Assembly (NCBI RefSeq): GCF_902809845.1
Contig: NZ_CADDWI010000008.1
Coordinates: 248,001 to 312,000 of the forward strand
Direction of reading: 5' to 3'
DNA from: Chelativorans sp. Marseille-P2723
GTDB lineage: Bacteria; Pseudomonadota; Alphaproteobacteria; Rhizobiales; Rhizobiaceae
DNA: 64,000 nucleotides
Shown here: positions 1-11,850 of the stretch, piece by piece
Position numbering within the stretch: the first letter of the stretch is position 1
Layout of the letters: every line of letters starts with the position of its first letter
Translations under genes and position numbers: made by a program
Notes under the pieces: model-generated
Seen by the model: the letters and a program-made list of their open reading frames with translations, nothing else
What the model was told of the DNA's origin: nothing
The model's database searches: none

Positions 1-155
1 TGCCGCTTGCGCGTATTACGCCGCCCACGTCTGAGCCTATGTGAAGCCATTCTTTCCGAAAGCGACGCGCTTTGGAGTTCGGCTTCAAACAGGGCTCGTT
101 TAAACGAGCGACAGACTTCCGGGGCAAGAAGCGGCTTCCGCTTCCTCTGCATATT

Positions 156-195
156 TTCGGGCAGGACCGCAGGATGGCGGTTTTGAGTGCCCGAA
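156..195 (+). promoter_or_regulatory. Nested hairpin in the rpsL leader
   Basis: A perfect 8-bp inverted repeat (TTCGGGCA at 156-163, TGCCCGAA at 188-195) encloses a second 5-bp stem (ACCGC 166-170, GCGGT 177-181). It lies 78 bases before the rpsL start in a 272-base stretch with no recognisable gene. No run of T follows, so it is not a typical intrinsic terminator. It could be an mRNA leader structure or an operator. The rest of 1-272 shows no feature I can support, and the upstream gene, expected to be rpoC, lies outside the window. Confidence 0.4.
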
Positions 196-272
196 TTTGC
201 CGTTAGAAAAGCGCTTCGTGCGAACGGGGCCGTAGGGCTCGGGATAGAGATGGGAAACCAAGGGAAGGTTTG

Positions 273-644
273 ATGCCGACCGTAAGCCAGTTGATCCGCA
301 AGCCGCGCAAGGCGCCGGTGAAGCGCAACAAAGTGCCCGCCATGCAGGCCAATCCCCAGAAGCGGGGTGTCTGCACGCGCGTCTATACGACTTCGCCGAA
401 GAAGCCGAACTCGGCCATGCGCAAGGTCGCCAAGATCAGGCTTTCTAATGGCTTCGAGGTGATCGGCTATATTCCGGGTGAGGGGCATAACCTTCAGGAG
501 CACTCCGTGGTGATGATCCGCGGCGGGCGCGTGAAGGACCTTCCCGGCGTGCGCTATCACATCATTCGCGGCGTGCTCGACACCCAGGGCGTCAAGAGCC
601 GCAAGCAGCGCCGCTCCAAATACGGCGCGAAGCGTCCGAAGTAG
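273..644 (+). CDS. rpsL: 30S ribosomal protein S12
   Basis: S12 is a decoding-centre protein of the small subunit and contacts the 530 loop and helix 44 of 16S rRNA. The 123-residue product has the family length and the signature loop PKKPNS, with Lys43, and the second loop RVKDLPG, with Lys88. These are the residues usually altered in streptomycin resistance, so the allele looks streptomycin sensitive. The ATG at 273 is preferred over the TTG just before it (270) because it gives the standard MPTVSQL start, behind an AGGGAAGG ribosome-binding site. It opens the str operon. Confidence 0.99.
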   Translation: MPTVSQLIRKPRKAPVKRNKVPAMQANPQKRGVCTRVYTTSPKKPNSAMRKVAKIRLSNGFEVIGYIPGEGHNLQEHSVVMIRGGRVKDLPGVRYHIIRGVLDTQGVKSRKQRRSKYGAKRPK

Positions 645-688
645 GGTTTTCGGCTTTGGCGCTTTTCTTGGCGCCGGCCAGAAGGTGA

Positions 689-1171
<483 letters not shown>

Positions 1172-1195
1172 CGGTAGGAAGAAAGGTTACCCACG

Positions 1196-3286
1196 ATGGC
1201 CCGCGAATATAAGATCGAAGATTACCGAAATTTCGGTATCATGGCGCATATTGACGCCGGTAAGACGACGACCAGCGAGCGCATCCTGTTCTACACGGGT
1301 AAGTCGCATAAGCTCGGCGAAACCCATGACGGCGCTGCTACCATGGATTGGATGGAGCAGGAGCAGGAGCGCGGCATCACCATTACGTCCGCTGCCACGA
1401 CGACCTTCTGGCAGGGGCGTGACGGGAAGCGGCGTCGCTTCAACATCATTGATACGCCGGGGCACGTGGATTTCACAATCGAGGTCGAGCGCTCCCTTCG
1501 TGTGCTCGATGGAGCCATTGCGCTGCTCGATGCCAATGCCGGCGTAGAGCCGCAGACAGAGACCGTTTGGCGGCAGGCGGACAAGTACGGCGTGCCGCGC
1601 CTTATCTTCTGCAACAAGATGGACAAGGTCGGCGCGGACTTCTTCCGCTCCGCAGAGATGGTCAAGACGCGCCTCGGCGCCGTGCCTGTGATTATGCAGC
1701 TCCCCATTGGTGCGGAAGCTGATTTTGCAGGCGTGGTCGATCTGATTGAAATGAAGGGGCTCGTCTGGCAGTCGGATAATCTCGGCGCTGCCTGGGACGT
1801 GGTTGAGATTCCGGAAGATCTCAAGGCGCAGGCCGAGGAGTATCGTGAAAAGCTCATCGAGGCGGCGGTCGAATTAGATGAAGCTGCGATGGAGCGCTAT
1901 CTGGAAGGTGAGATGCCTTCCAATGACGAGATCCGTGCTCTTATTCGCAAGGGCACCATCGAGGTAAAGTTCTTCCCGATGTTCTGCGGTTCCGCCTTTA
2001 AGAACAAGGGCGTGCAGCCGTTGCTTGACGCGGTGGTGGATTTTCTTCCCTCGCCGGTGGATGTGCCGCCGATCAAGGGCATCGATCCCAAGACCGAGGC
2101 TGAGACAGCTCGCCGGTCGTCGGACGATGAGCCGCTCTCGATGCTCGCCTTCAAGATCATGAACGATCCCTTCGTGGGCTCGCTCACCTTCTGCCGCATC
2201 TATTCGGGTGTGCTGAGCAAGGGTGTTTCACTGGCCAATACTGTCAAGGGCAAACGCGAACGCATCGGGCGCATGCTTCAGATGCACTCCAACTCGCGTT
2301 CGGATCTTGATGTCGCCTATGCGGGCGATATCGTGGCGCTGGCCGGCCTGAAGGAGACCACCACCGGCGACACGCTTTGCGATCCGCTGCAGCCGGTAGT
2401 TCTCGAGCGTATGGAGTTTCCGGAGCCGGTTATTCAGATCGCGATCGAGCCGAAGACGAAGGCGGACCAGGAAAAGATGGGCATGGCGCTCAATCGCCTG
2501 GCTGCTGAGGATCCGTCCTTCCGCGTCCGCTCGGACGAGGAATCCGGCCAGACGATCATCGCCGGCATGGGTGAGCTTCATCTCGACATCATCGTCGATC
2601 GTATGAAGCGCGAGTTCAAGGTGGAGGCCAATGTCGGTGCGCCACAGGTGGCCTATCGTGAAACGATCACCAAGGTGGCTGAGGTCGACTATACCCACAA
2701 GAAGCAGACCGGCGGTTCCGGTCAGTTTGCTCGTGTCAAGATCGTCTTCGAGCCGAACCCCGAGGGCGAGGAGTTTGTCTTCGAGTCCAAGATCGTCGGC
2801 GGTGCCGTGCCGAAGGAGTACATTCCTGGCGTGCAGAAGGGTATCGAGAGCGTCCTTTCCTCCGGACCCATTGCCGGTTTCCCCATGCTCGGCGTGAAGG
2901 CGACGCTTTCGGACGGCGCCTATCACGACGTCGACTCCTCGGTGCTCGCCTTTGAAATTGCTGCTCGTGCGGCTTTCCGCGAAGGTGCGCAGAAGGCCGG
3001 CGCTCAGCTTCTCGAGCCGATCATGAAGGTGGAGGTTGTGACGCCGGAAGAATATGTGGGCGACATCATCGGCGACCTGAACTCGCGCCGCGGGCAGATC
3101 CAGGGCACTGAGGCACGTGGCATTGCGACCGTCATCAACGCCATGGTGCCTCTTGCTAACATGTTCAAGTATGTCGACAATTTGCGCTCGATGTCTCAGG
3201 GCCGCGCGCAATACACGATGCAGTTTGACCACTATGAGCCGGTCCCCAGCGCTGTTGCGCAGGAGATCCAGAAGAAGTTTGCGTGA
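1196..3286 (+). CDS. fusA: Elongation factor G
   Basis: EF-G is the GTPase that drives translocation of tRNA and mRNA on the ribosome and, with RRF, ribosome recycling. The 696-residue protein has the P-loop AHIDAGKT at residues 17-24, the switch II motif DTPGHVDF near residue 88 and the guanine-specificity motif NKMD near 142, followed by the usual domains II-V. It lies 24 bases after rpsG in the str operon. Nothing is unusual in length or motifs. Confidence 0.99.
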   Translation: MAREYKIEDYRNFGIMAHIDAGKTTTSERILFYTGKSHKLGETHDGAATMDWMEQEQERGITITSAATTTFWQGRDGKRRRFNIIDTPGHVDFTIEVERSLRVLDGAIALLDANAGVEPQTETVWRQADKYGVPRLIFCNKMDKVGADFFRSAEMVKTRLGAVPVIMQLPIGAEADFAGVVDLIEMKGLVWQSDNLGAAWDVVEIPEDLKAQAEEYREKLIEAAVELDEAAMERYLEGEMPSNDEIRALIRKGTIEVKFFPMFCGSAFKNKGVQPLLDAVVDFLPSPVDVPPIKGIDPKTEAETARRSSDDEPLSMLAFKIMNDPFVGSLTFCRIYSGVLSKGVSLANTVKGKRERIGRMLQMHSNSRSDLDVAYAGDIVALAGLKETTTGDTLCDPLQPVVLERMEFPEPVIQIAIEPKTKADQEKMGMALNRLAAEDPSFRVRSDEESGQTIIAGMGELHLDIIVDRMKREFKVEANVGAPQVAYRETITKVAEVDYTHKKQTGGSGQFARVKIVFEPNPEGEEFVFESKIVGGAVPKEYIPGVQKGIESVLSSGPIAGFPMLGVKATLSDGAYHDVDSSVLAFEIAARAAFREGAQKAGAQLLEPIMKVEVVTPEEYVGDIIGDLNSRRGQIQGTEARGIATVINAMVPLANMFKYVDNLRSMSQGRAQYTMQFDHYEPVPSAVAQEIQKKFA

Positions 3287-3345
3287 TCGCCGTTAAGGCG
3301 CACCATCAGGAAGGCCGCCAAGGCAAGGCATAACGGAGACCTCAC

Positions 3346-4521
<1,176 letters not shown>

Positions 4522-4542
4522 GAAGCAGGCTTTCGGGACGCG

Positions 4543-4560
4543 GCGCGGCAGACGCCGCGC
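4543..4560 (+). promoter_or_regulatory. GC-rich hairpin between tuf and rpsJ
   Basis: A perfect 7-bp stem (GCGCGGC 4543-4549, GCCGCGC 4554-4560) with a 4-base loop lies in the 64-base gap between tuf and rpsJ. This is the seam between the str and S10 operons. There is no T tract, so it is more likely an mRNA processing or stabilising structure than a strong terminator. A promoter for the S10 part is not evident. Confidence 0.35.
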
Positions 4561-4585
4561 TGCGATCCGAACGAGGAACTGACAG

Positions 4586-4894
4586 ATGAATGGACAGAAT
4601 ATCCGGATCCGGCTTAAAGCGTTCGACCATCGGGTGCTCGACGCCTCGACGCGCGAGATCGTGTCCACGGCTAAGCGCACCGGCGCCAATGTCCGCGGTC
4701 CGATACCGCTGCCCACGAGGATAGAGAAGTTCACGGTAAACCGCTCGCCGCATATCGACAAGAAGAGCCGTGAGCAGTTCGAGATGCGCACGCACAAGCG
4801 TCTTCTCGACATCGTGGATCCGACCCCACAGACGGTGGATGCACTTATGAAGTTGGATCTGGCCGCCGGTGTCGATGTCGAGATCAAGCTGTAG
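4586..4894 (+). CDS. rpsJ: 30S ribosomal protein S10
   Basis: S10 is a head protein of the 30S subunit and also acts as NusE in transcription antitermination. The 102-residue product has the usual length and the conserved segment [19 protein letters not shown] in its middle. An AACGAGGAA ribosome-binding site precedes the ATG. It opens the S10 operon portion, 64 bases after tuf. Confidence 0.99.
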   Translation: MNGQNIRIRLKAFDHRVLDASTREIVSTAKRTGANVRGPIPLPTRIEKFTVNRSPHIDKKSREQFEMRTHKRLLDIVDPTPQTVDALMKLDLAAGVDVEIKL

Positions 4895-4967
4895 GGCGGA
4901 AGACAGGGTTTAAGGACCCCGCGGGCCGAGAAGCCGGCGGCGGGAAGTCTGAAAGGAAATCGAACCG

Positions 4968-5699
4968 ATGCGTTCAGGTGTTATTGCACAGAAGATCGGG
5001 ATGACGCGCGTCTACAACGAGGCGGGTGAGCATATCCCCGTCACCGTGCTGCGCATGGAAAATTGCCAGGTGATTGCGCAGCGGACGCAGGAGAAGAACG
5101 GCTACACGGCCGTTCAGCTCGGCGTCGGGCTTGCCAAGGTGAAGAACACACCGAAAGCGCTGCGCGGTCATTTCGCTGCCGCGAGCGTGGAGCCAAAAGC
5201 CAAGCTGGCGGAGTTCCGCGTGTCCCCGGACAATCTGCTCGATGTGGGCGCGGAGATTACCGCCGATCACTTCGTGCCCGGCCAGAAGGTGGACGTGACG
5301 GGCACCTCCATCGGCAAGGGCTTCCAGGGTGTCATGAAGCGCCACAATTTCGGTGGCGGCCGCGCGACCCACGGCAACTCCATTTCGCACCGCTCGCATG
5401 GTTCGACCGGCCAGCGGCAGAATCCGGGCAAGGTCTTCAAGGGTAAGAAGATGGCCGGCCATATGGGGCATGTCCGCGTAACCACTCAGAATCTCGAGGT
5501 GGTATCCACCGATACGGAACGGGGATTGATTCTCGTGCGCGGTGCGGTGCCGGGCTCAAAGGGGGCTTGGATCATGGTGCGCGATGCGGTCAAGGCGCCG
5601 CTGCCGGAGAATGCTCCGGTTCCAGGTGCCTTCCGTGCGGCAGGTAATGGCAAAGCCGCGAAGGCCGAAGAGGCCGCCGCCAGCGAGGGGACAGAATAA
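4968..5699 (+). CDS. rplC: 50S ribosomal protein L3
   Basis: L3 is an early-assembly large-subunit protein that reaches the peptidyl transferase centre. The 243-residue protein begins [16 protein letters not shown] and has the conserved [14 protein letters not shown] stretch. It is about 30 residues longer than the enterobacterial protein because of an Ala/Glu/Lys-rich tail that ends ASEGTE; such tails are common in alphaproteobacterial L3. Its stop codon overlaps the rplD start by one base, suggesting coupled translation. Confidence 0.99.
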   Translation: MRSGVIAQKIGMTRVYNEAGEHIPVTVLRMENCQVIAQRTQEKNGYTAVQLGVGLAKVKNTPKALRGHFAAASVEPKAKLAEFRVSPDNLLDVGAEITADHFVPGQKVDVTGTSIGKGFQGVMKRHNFGGGRATHGNSISHRSHGSTGQRQNPGKVFKGKKMAGHMGHVRVTTQNLEVVSTDTERGLILVRGAVPGSKGAWIMVRDAVKAPLPENAPVPGAFRAAGNGKAAKAEEAAASEGTE

Positions 5700-6319
5700 T
5701 GGATCTGAAGATTACCACGTTGGCAGGCGAGGACGCGGGGAATCTGAAGGTCTCCGAGGAGATTTTCGGACTGGAGCCGCGCGAGGACATCCTCCAGCGG
5801 GTCGTTCGCTGGCAGCTTGCAAGGCGTCAGCAGGGCACCCACAAGGCGAAGGGACGCTCGGAGATCGCGCGCACCGGCGCGAAAATGTACCGCCAGAAGG
5901 GCACGGGGCGCGCGCGTCACTCGTCGGCCCGCGTTCCGCAGTTCCGCGGTGGTGGCAAGGCTCACGGACCGGTGGTTCGCGGCCACGCACATGACTTGCC
6001 GAAGAAGGTGAGGGCTCTTGGACTGAGGCATGCCCTTTCAGCGAAGGCGAAAGCGGAGAATCTGATCATCGTCGACGAGCTTTCCGTCACGGATGCCAAG
6101 ACCAAGACGCTTGTGGAAAATTTTGCCAAGCTTGGCCTTCAGAACGCGCTGATGATCGGCGGTGCGGAGCTAGACCCCGGCTTCAAGCGTGCGGCTGCGA
6201 ACATTCCGAATATCGACGTGCTGCCGATCCAGGGCATCAACGTTTATGACATTCTGCGCCGTGGGACGCTGGTTCTCAGCAAGGCGGCGGTCGAGGCTCT
6301 CGAGGAGCGGTTCAAATGA
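5699..6319 (+). CDS. rplD: 50S ribosomal protein L4
   Basis: L4 binds domain I of 23S rRNA and lines the exit tunnel. In enterobacteria it also represses the S10 operon. The 206-residue product carries the tunnel-loop motif [15 protein letters not shown] at about residues 62-76. It overlaps rplC by one base and rplW by four (ATGA), so the three are probably translationally coupled. No E. coli-like S10 leader was recognised. Confidence 0.99.
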   Translation: MDLKITTLAGEDAGNLKVSEEIFGLEPREDILQRVVRWQLARRQQGTHKAKGRSEIARTGAKMYRQKGTGRARHSSARVPQFRGGGKAHGPVVRGHAHDLPKKVRALGLRHALSAKAKAENLIIVDELSVTDAKTKTLVENFAKLGLQNALMIGGAELDPGFKRAAANIPNIDVLPIQGINVYDILRRGTLVLSKAAVEALEERFK

Positions 6320-6609
6320 CGGATCTACGCCACTACGACGTGATCGTGAGCCCCGTGATCACTGAGAAGTCGACGATGGCCTCGGAGAATAACCAGGTTA
6401 TCTTCAACGTGGCCCGCAAGGCTACAAAACCGGAAATCAAGGCGGCGGTGGAAGCGCTGTTCAACGTCAAGGTCAAGGGCGTGAACACGCTGGTTCGCAA
6501 AGGCAAGGTGAAGCGTTTCCGCGGCACCATCGGAAAGCAGAGCGACGTCAAGAAGGCGGTCGTAACGCTGGATGAAGGCCATTCGATCGACATCGCGACG
6601 GGTCTTTGA
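6316..6609 (+). CDS. rplW: 50S ribosomal protein L23
   Basis: L23 sits at the tunnel exit, where it docks trigger factor and SRP. The 97-residue product has the usual N-terminal [13 protein letters not shown] motif. It overlaps the rplD stop by four bases. Length and sequence are typical for the family. Confidence 0.98.
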   Translation: MTDLRHYDVIVSPVITEKSTMASENNQVIFNVARKATKPEIKAAVEALFNVKVKGVNTLVRKGKVKRFRGTIGKQSDVKKAVVTLDEGHSIDIATGL

Positions 6610-6629
6610 GAGGCCGCAGGGACTAGGAT

Positions 6630-7466
6630 ATGGCACTCAAGCACTATAAACCGGTCACTTCAGGCCAGCGGCAGCTGGTGATCGTAGACCGTTCCGGTCT
6701 TCACAAGGGCAAGCCGGTGAAGGGACTTACCGTCGGCTTGTCGTTCAGGGGCGGGCGCAATAATCACGGGCGCATTACGGCGCGCTTTCAGGGTGGCCGT
6801 CACAAGCGCACCTACCGGCTGATCGACTTCCGCCGTCGCAAATACGACGTCTCCGGCGTCGTGGAGCGGCTGGAATACGATCCGAACCGGTCGGGCTTCA
6901 TCGCGCTGGTCCGTTATGATGATGGCGAGCTGTCCTATATCCTTGCGCCGCAGCGTCTGGCAGTGGGTGACCGTGTTATCTCCTCGGAGAAGCAGGTGGA
7001 CGTGAAGCCGGGCAATGCGATGCCGCTGTCCACCATGCCTGTTGGCACGATCATCCACAATGTGGAACTGAAGCCGGGCCGGGGTGGCCAGCTTGCACGC
7101 TCGGCAGGCGCTTACGCCCAGCTCGTTGGTCGGGACCAGGGCAGAGCGATCATCCGGCTGAACTCTGGTGAGCAGCGGCTCGTCCCCGGCGCTTGCATGG
7201 CGACGGTGGGCGCGGTCTCTAACCCTGAGCACGGCAATGTCAGCCTTGGCAAGGCTGGACGCAAGCGGTGGCTCGGCAGGCGCCCGCACAACCGCGGCGT
7301 GTCCATGAACCCGGTCGATCACCCGCATGGCGGCGGTGAGGGCCGCACTTCGGGCGGACGCCATCCGGTGTCGCCGTGGGGTAAGCCGACCAAGGGAATG
7401 AAGACCCGCTCCAACAAGGCGACCGACAAGTTCATCATGCGCTCGCGCCATCAGCGCAAGAAATAG
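6630..7466 (+). CDS. rplB: 50S ribosomal protein L2
   Basis: L2 is a universally conserved large-subunit protein needed for subunit association and peptidyl transfer. The 278-residue product has the RNA-binding stretch [14 protein letters not shown] and the C-terminal [13 protein letters not shown] motif with the functionally critical histidine. The gene follows rplW by 20 bases with no sign of separate control. Confidence 0.99.
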   Translation: MALKHYKPVTSGQRQLVIVDRSGLHKGKPVKGLTVGLSFRGGRNNHGRITARFQGGRHKRTYRLIDFRRRKYDVSGVVERLEYDPNRSGFIALVRYDDGELSYILAPQRLAVGDRVISSEKQVDVKPGNAMPLSTMPVGTIIHNVELKPGRGGQLARSAGAYAQLVGRDQGRAIIRLNSGEQRLVPGACMATVGAVSNPEHGNVSLGKAGRKRWLGRRPHNRGVSMNPVDHPHGGGEGRTSGGRHPVSPWGKPTKGMKTRSNKATDKFIMRSRHQRKK

Positions 7467-7482
7467 GAAAGGTTAGGGAACC

Positions 7483-7761
7483 GTGTCCCGTTCAGTCTGG
7501 AAAGGCCCCTTCATCGATGGCTATCTCCTGAAGAAAGCCGAAAAGGTCCGTGAGAGCGGGCGCAAGGAAGTCATCAAGATGTGGAGCCGCCGTTCCACTA
7601 TCCTTCCCCAGTTCGTGGGGCTGACCTTCGGCGTCTACAACGGCCAGAAGCACATTCCCGTGCTCGTCACGGAAGAGATGGTGGGCCACAAATTCGGTGA
7701 ATTCGCTCCGACCCGCACCTATTACGGCCACGGGGCGGACAAGAAGGCGAGAAGGAAATAA
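7483..7761 (+). CDS. rpsS: 30S ribosomal protein S19
   Basis: S19 is a head protein that contacts the A-site finger and forms a pair with S13. The 92-residue product begins SRSVWKGPF and ends in the typical basic tail. The start is GTG at 7483, behind GGTTAGGGAA, and is fixed by the conserved N-terminus. It lies three bases before rplV. Confidence 0.98.
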   Translation: MSRSVWKGPFIDGYLLKKAEKVRESGRKEVIKMWSRRSTILPQFVGLTFGVYNGQKHIPVLVTEEMVGHKFGEFAPTRTYYGHGADKKARRK

Positions 7762-7764
7762 GAA

Positions 7765-8154
7765 ATGGGCAAGGCCAAAGCGCCGCGCAAGCTTCAGGAT
7801 AACGAGGCGCGCGCGGTCCTGCGAACCATCCGTGTTAGCCCGCAGAAGTTGAACCTCGTTGCCGCTATGATCCGCGGCAAGAAGGTTGCCGCTGCTCTGG
7901 CGGATCTGGAGTTTTCTCGCAAGCGCATCGCGGGCACGGTGAAGAAGACGCTGGAATCGGCAATCGCCAACGCGGAGAACAACCACGATCTGGATGTCGA
8001 TTCGCTTGTCGTCGCTGAGGCCCATGTCGGAAAATCTATCGTCATGAAGCGGTTCCGAGCGCGTGGCCGCGGCCGCGCCAATCGCATTGAGAAGCCGTTT
8101 TCCCACCTGACGATCGTCGTTCGGGAAGTTGAAGAGCAAGTGGAGGCCGCCTGA
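7765..8154 (+). CDS. rplV: 50S ribosomal protein L22
   Basis: L22 spans the large subunit and its loop forms part of the tunnel constriction. The 129-residue protein carries the core [18 protein letters not shown] and the hairpin [15 protein letters not shown]. Its TGA stop overlaps the rpsC ATG by one base, a coupling arrangement. Confidence 0.98.
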   Translation: MGKAKAPRKLQDNEARAVLRTIRVSPQKLNLVAAMIRGKKVAAALADLEFSRKRIAGTVKKTLESAIANAENNHDLDVDSLVVAEAHVGKSIVMKRFRARGRGRANRIEKPFSHLTIVVREVEEQVEAA

Positions 8155-8855
8155 TGGGCCAGAAAGTCAATCCGGTCGGACTCCGGCTCGGTATCAACCG
8201 CACGTGGGATTCCCGCTGGTTTGCGGACAATGCCGAGTATGGAAAGCTCCTGCACGAGGACATCAAGATCCGCAACTATATCGAACGCGAGCTCAAGCAG
8301 GCCGCGATTTCGAAAGTGGTGATCGAAAGGCCGCACAAGAAGTGTCGCGTGACTATTCATTCGGCGCGTCCGGGGCTCATCATCGGCCGCAAGGGTGCGG
8401 ATATCGAGAAGCTGCGCCGCAAGATCTCGCAGATGACGGAAGCGGAGACGCATCTGAATATCGTCGAGGTCCGCAAGCCGGAGACCGATGCAACGCTTAT
8501 CGCGCAGTCAATCGCGCAGCAGCTTGAACGTCGCGTTGCTTTCCGTCGGGCGATGAAGCGTGCCGTTCAATCGGCCATGCGGCTGGGTGCAGAGGGTATC
8601 CGTATCACCTGTTCCGGCCGCCTGGGCGGTGCCGAGATTGCTCGCGTCGAGTGGTATCGCGAAGGCCGCGTGCCGCTTCATACGCTGCGGGCCGACATTG
8701 ATTACGGCACAGCCGAGGCCGAGACCGCTTATGGTCTGTGCGGCGTGAAGGTGTGGGTCTTCAAAGGCGAGATCCTGGAGCACGATCCGATGGCTTCGGA
8801 ACGCCGTGCGGTCGAGGGCGAGCCCGCTGGGCAGCGCCGTCGCGAGACGGCCTGA
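8154..8855 (+). CDS. rpsC: 30S ribosomal protein S3
   Basis: S3 forms part of the mRNA entry channel and its helicase-like activity. The 233-residue product starts [13 protein letters not shown] and has the KH-domain motif [14 protein letters not shown] near residue 80, followed by the C-terminal S3 domain. It overlaps rplV by one base and precedes rplP by 24. Confidence 0.99.
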   Translation: MGQKVNPVGLRLGINRTWDSRWFADNAEYGKLLHEDIKIRNYIERELKQAAISKVVIERPHKKCRVTIHSARPGLIIGRKGADIEKLRRKISQMTEAETHLNIVEVRKPETDATLIAQSIAQQLERRVAFRRAMKRAVQSAMRLGAEGIRITCSGRLGGAEIARVEWYREGRVPLHTLRADIDYGTAEAETAYGLCGVKVWVFKGEILEHDPMASERRAVEGEPAGQRRRETA

Positions 8856-8879
8856 GCCGGTAATTTGGAGTAATAAGAG

Positions 8880-9293
8880 ATGCTGCAACCAAAGCGCACG
8901 AAGTTCCGCAAGCAGTTCAAGGGCCGCATCCACGGTGCAGCGAAAGGCGGGACAGATCTCAATTTTGGTTCTTATGGCTTGAAGGCGATGGAGCCCGAAC
9001 GTGTGACTGCGCGCCAGATCGAGGCTGCCCGACGCGCCATCACCCGCTTTATGAAGCGGCAGGGGCGCGTGTGGATCCGGATTTTTCCCGATCTGCCGGT
9101 GAGCTCGAAGCCAACCGAGGTGCGCATGGGCAAAGGCAAGGGCTCGGTGGATTACTGGGCCTGCCGCGTGAAGCCTGGCCGCATCATGTTTGAGATTGAT
9201 GGTGTGCCCGACGATGTGGCGCGAGAGGCATTGCGGCTCGGGGCGTCCAAGCTGCCGGTCAAGACGCGCTTCGTCCAGCGCATTGCGGAATAG
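8880..9293 (+). CDS. rplP: 50S ribosomal protein L16
   Basis: L16 organises the A-site tRNA region of the large subunit. The 137-residue product begins [16 protein letters not shown] and contains [11 protein letters not shown], the conserved loop near the peptidyl transferase centre. It is part of the S10 operon and precedes rpmC by 12 bases. Confidence 0.98.
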   Translation: MLQPKRTKFRKQFKGRIHGAAKGGTDLNFGSYGLKAMEPERVTARQIEAARRAITRFMKRQGRVWIRIFPDLPVSSKPTEVRMGKGKGSVDYWACRVKPGRIMFEIDGVPDDVAREALRLGASKLPVKTRFVQRIAE

Positions 9294-9305
9294 GAGTAGC
9301 ACGCC

Positions 9306-9506
9306 ATGAAGGCCGCAGACGTACGGGCGATGACGCCCGACCAGCTTCAGGATGAGCTGGAAAAGCTGAAGAAAGAACAGTTCAATCTCCGTTTCCAGAA
9401 GGCGACGGGGCAGTTGGAGAAAACCGCGCGGGTTAAGCAGGTTCGCCGTAACATTGCGCGCATCAAGACAATCGCCGCCGAAAAGGCGGCCGGCAAGAAG
9501 GCCTGA
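9306..9506 (+). CDS. rpmC: 50S ribosomal protein L29
   Basis: L29 is a small helical protein beside L23 at the tunnel exit. The 66-residue product contains the helix motif [17 protein letters not shown] typical of the family. It is spaced eight bases from rpsQ, consistent with co-translation. Confidence 0.97.
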   Translation: MKAADVRAMTPDQLQDELEKLKKEQFNLRFQKATGQLEKTARVKQVRRNIARIKTIAAEKAAGKKA

Positions 9507-9514
9507 GGACGACA

Positions 9515-9763
9515 ATGCCAAAGCGCGTTTTGCAGGGCACCGTGGTAAGCGACAAGAATGACAAGACGGTTGTGGTTCTTGTCGAGCGCCGGTTTGCGCA
9601 TCCGCTACTGAAGAAAACGGTGCGCCGTACCAAGCGGTACAAGGCACACGACGAGGAAAATGTGTGCAAGGTCGGTGATATCGTGCTGATCCAGGAGTCG
9701 CGCCCGATTTCGAAGGACAAGACCTGGGTTGTCGTGAACGAAGCTCAGGCACAACAAGGTTGA
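9515..9763 (+). CDS. rpsQ: 30S ribosomal protein S17
   Basis: S17 is a primary 16S rRNA-binding protein with an OB fold. The 82-residue product begins [21 protein letters not shown] and has the family motif [15 protein letters not shown] near its end. It is the last gene of the classical S10 operon. Confidence 0.98.
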   Translation: MPKRVLQGTVVSDKNDKTVVVLVERRFAHPLLKKTVRRTKRYKAHDEENVCKVGDIVLIQESRPISKDKTWVVVNEAQAQQG

Positions 9764-9771
9764 TAGTGCGG

Positions 9772-9793
9772 GCGAAGCGCTTTAAGCGCTCGC
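9772..9793 (+). promoter_or_regulatory. Hairpin between rpsQ and rplN
   Basis: GCGAAGCGCT (9772-9781) pairs with AGCGCTCGC (9785-9793) around a 3-base loop, giving nine pairs and one bulged A. It lies in the 57-base gap between the classical S10 and spc operons. There is no T run downstream. Possible roles are RNA processing or control of the spc genes. In enterobacteria S8 controls spc at rplE, so a homologous role is not implied. Confidence 0.4.
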
Positions 9794-9820
9794 AGCGATA
9801 GAAATAGAAGGCGGCCAGTC

Positions 9821-10189
9821 ATGATTCAGATGCAAACAAACCTCGACGTGGCGGACAATTCCGGCGCCCGTCGTGTCATGTGCATCAAGGTGCTCGGCGG
9901 CTCGAAGCGGAAATACGCCTCGGTGGGCGACATTATCGTCGTCTCGGTCAAGGAGGCGATCCCGCGCGGGCGTGTGAAGAAGGGCGACGTGATGAAGGCG
10001 GTGGTTGTGCGCACTGCCAAGGATATCCGCCGTGCAGACGGAAGCGTGATTCGTTTTGACAGCAACGCTGCCGTTTTGGTGGACAACAAAAGAGAGCCTG
10101 TGGGCACGCGTATCTTCGGACCGGTTCCGCGCGAATTGCGCGCCAAGAACCACATGAAGATCATCTCGCTGGCGCCGGAAGTGCTCTAA
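9821..10189 (+). CDS. rplN: 50S ribosomal protein L14
   Basis: L14 forms intersubunit bridges and binds the ribosome-silencing factor RsfS. The 122-residue product starts [17 protein letters not shown], which is diagnostic, and has the standard length. It is the first gene of the spc operon portion. Confidence 0.99.
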   Translation: MIQMQTNLDVADNSGARRVMCIKVLGGSKRKYASVGDIIVVSVKEAIPRGRVKKGDVMKAVVVRTAKDIRRADGSVIRFDSNAAVLVDNKREPVGTRIFGPVPRELRAKNHMKIISLAPEVL

Positions 10190-10200
10190 GGGACCGGAAA

Positions 10201-10515
10201 ATGCAGAAGATCAAAAAAGGCGACAGGGTCGTCGTGCTCTCCGGCCGTGACAAAGGACGCACGGGCGAAGTTTTGAAGATGATGCCCAAGGAGTCCAAGG
10301 CATTGGTGAGCGGCGTCAACCTCGTGCGTCGCCACCAGAAGCAGACGGCGCAGACGGAAGGCGGCATCATTACCAAGGAAGCCCCGATCCACGTGTCGAA
10401 CCTGGCAATTGCCGATCCGAAGGACGGGAAGCCGACGCGCGTCGGTTTCCGGATCGAGGCGGATGGCAAGAAGGTGCGCGTGGCGAAGCGCTCGGGAGAA
10501 TTGATCGATGGCTAA
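10201..10515 (+). CDS. rplX: 50S ribosomal protein L24
   Basis: L24 initiates assembly of the large subunit and has an N-terminal KOW motif. The 104-residue product begins [19 protein letters not shown], matching that motif. Its end overlaps the rplE start by eight bases, so the two are probably coupled. Confidence 0.98.
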   Translation: MQKIKKGDRVVVLSGRDKGRTGEVLKMMPKESKALVSGVNLVRRHQKQTAQTEGGIITKEAPIHVSNLAIADPKDGKPTRVGFRIEADGKKVRVAKRSGELIDG

Positions 10516-11068
10516 GGCAGATTACCAGCCGCGCTTGAAGCAGCAGTACGAGGAGGTGATCCGCAAGCAGCTCCTCGAACAGTTTGGCTACCGCAACGGG
10601 ATGCAGGTTCCGCGCATCGAGAAGGTAGTCATCAATATGGGTGTCGGCGAGGCGACAGGCGATTCCAAGAAGCCGTCGGTGGCGGCTGAGGATCTGGCGC
10701 TGATTGCCGGCCAGAAGGCGGTCATAACCAAGGCACGCAAATCCATCGCCGGGTTCAAGCTGCGCGAGCATATGCCGATCGGAGCCAAGGTAACGCTGCG
10801 CAAGGCGCGCATGTATGAGTTCCTGGACAGACTCGTCAACGTTGCGCTGCCGCGCGTGCGCGACTTCCGCGGCCTCAACCCGAAGAGCTTTGACGGCCGT
10901 GGCAACTTCGCCATGGGCATCAAGGAGCATATCGTGTTCCCCGAGATCAACTACGACAAGGTCGACCAGATCTGGGGAATGGACATCATCGTCTGTACGA
11001 CTGCGGAGACCGATGAGGAGGCGAGGGCCCTTCTGAAGGCCTTCAACTTCCCGTTCCGTCAGCAGTAA
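10508..11068 (+). CDS. rplE: 50S ribosomal protein L5
   Basis: L5 binds 5S rRNA and forms the central protuberance with L18. The 186-residue product has the motif [13 protein letters not shown] near residues 38-50 and KITLR-like [16 protein letters not shown] further on. It starts inside the last codons of rplX. Confidence 0.99.
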   Translation: MAKADYQPRLKQQYEEVIRKQLLEQFGYRNGMQVPRIEKVVINMGVGEATGDSKKPSVAAEDLALIAGQKAVITKARKSIAGFKLREHMPIGAKVTLRKARMYEFLDRLVNVALPRVRDFRGLNPKSFDGRGNFAMGIKEHIVFPEINYDKVDQIWGMDIIVCTTAETDEEARALLKAFNFPFRQQ

Positions 11069-11096
11069 CGGCAGGCGAGCACAAGGAAAGCATCAT

Positions 11097-11402
11097 ATGG
11101 CAAAGATCAGCGCAGTTGAGAAGAACAAGAGGCGCCGGAAGATGGTGAACCGCTATGCCGACAGGCGTGCGGCGCTGAAGGCCATCATCATGGACAAGAA
11201 CAGGCCCATAGAGGAGCGGTTCAAGGCGCAGCTTCAGCTTGCCTCGCTTCCACGCAACTCTTCTAAAACGCGCATCCGCAATCGTTGTGACGTGACGGGC
11301 CGTCCTCGCGGCTACTATCGCAAGCTCAGGATGTCGCGCATCGCGCTGCGGGAACTAGGCAATAGCGGCCTCATTCCCGGCTTGGTCAAGTCGAGCTGGT
11401 AG
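11097..11402 (+). CDS. rpsN: 30S ribosomal protein S14
   Basis: S14 is a head protein of the small subunit. The 101-residue product is the long, zinc-free form: the CXXC pairs of the short form are absent. The C-terminal [15 protein letters not shown] motif is clear. It lies between rplE and rpsH as in other proteobacterial spc operons. Confidence 0.98.
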   Translation: MAKISAVEKNKRRRKMVNRYADRRAALKAIIMDKNRPIEERFKAQLQLASLPRNSSKTRIRNRCDVTGRPRGYYRKLRMSRIALRELGNSGLIPGLVKSSW

Positions 11403-11413
11403 GAGACGAGAAG

Positions 11414-11812
11414 ATGTCTGTGAATGATCCGCTCGGCGATATGCTGACCCGCATCCGCAATGCAATCGGCCGCCGGAAGCTCAAGGTTTCCTCGCCAGCA
11501 TCGCGGCTTCGCGCTCGAGTGCTCGATGTGATGAAGCAGGAAGGCTATATCCGCGATTACAGCCAGATCGACTATGGCAATGGCAAGTCGGAGCTTGAGA
11601 TCGAGCTTAAGTATTTCGACGGCGCGCCGGTGATCCGCGAGATCTCCCGGGTTTCCAAGCCGGGCCGTCGCGTCTATGTCTCGGTCAAGTCGATTCCCCA
11701 GGTCGCCAATGGCCTTGGTATCGCGATTTTATCAACGCCAAAGGGCGTGATGGCCGATCATCAGGCGCGTGAGCAGAATGTCGGCGGAGAAATTCTCTGC
11801 CAGATATTCTGA
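11414..11812 (+). CDS. rpsH: 30S ribosomal protein S8
   Basis: S8 binds the central domain of 16S rRNA and, in E. coli, represses the spc operon by binding its mRNA near rplE. The 132-residue protein begins [17 protein letters not shown] and ends GGEILCQIF, both family signatures. No S8-like mRNA target was identified here by eye. Confidence 0.99.
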   Translation: MSVNDPLGDMLTRIRNAIGRRKLKVSSPASRLRARVLDVMKQEGYIRDYSQIDYGNGKSELEIELKYFDGAPVIREISRVSKPGRRVYVSVKSIPQVANGLGIAILSTPKGVMADHQAREQNVGGEILCQIF

Positions 11813-11850
11813 TCCCGGCAGGCTGACGAAGAACAAGAGGACAAGACACG

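Noticed and set aside
2228-3232. Minus-strand open frame inside fusA
   Set aside because: It is the reverse shadow of EF-G domains III-V, without any recognisable motif.
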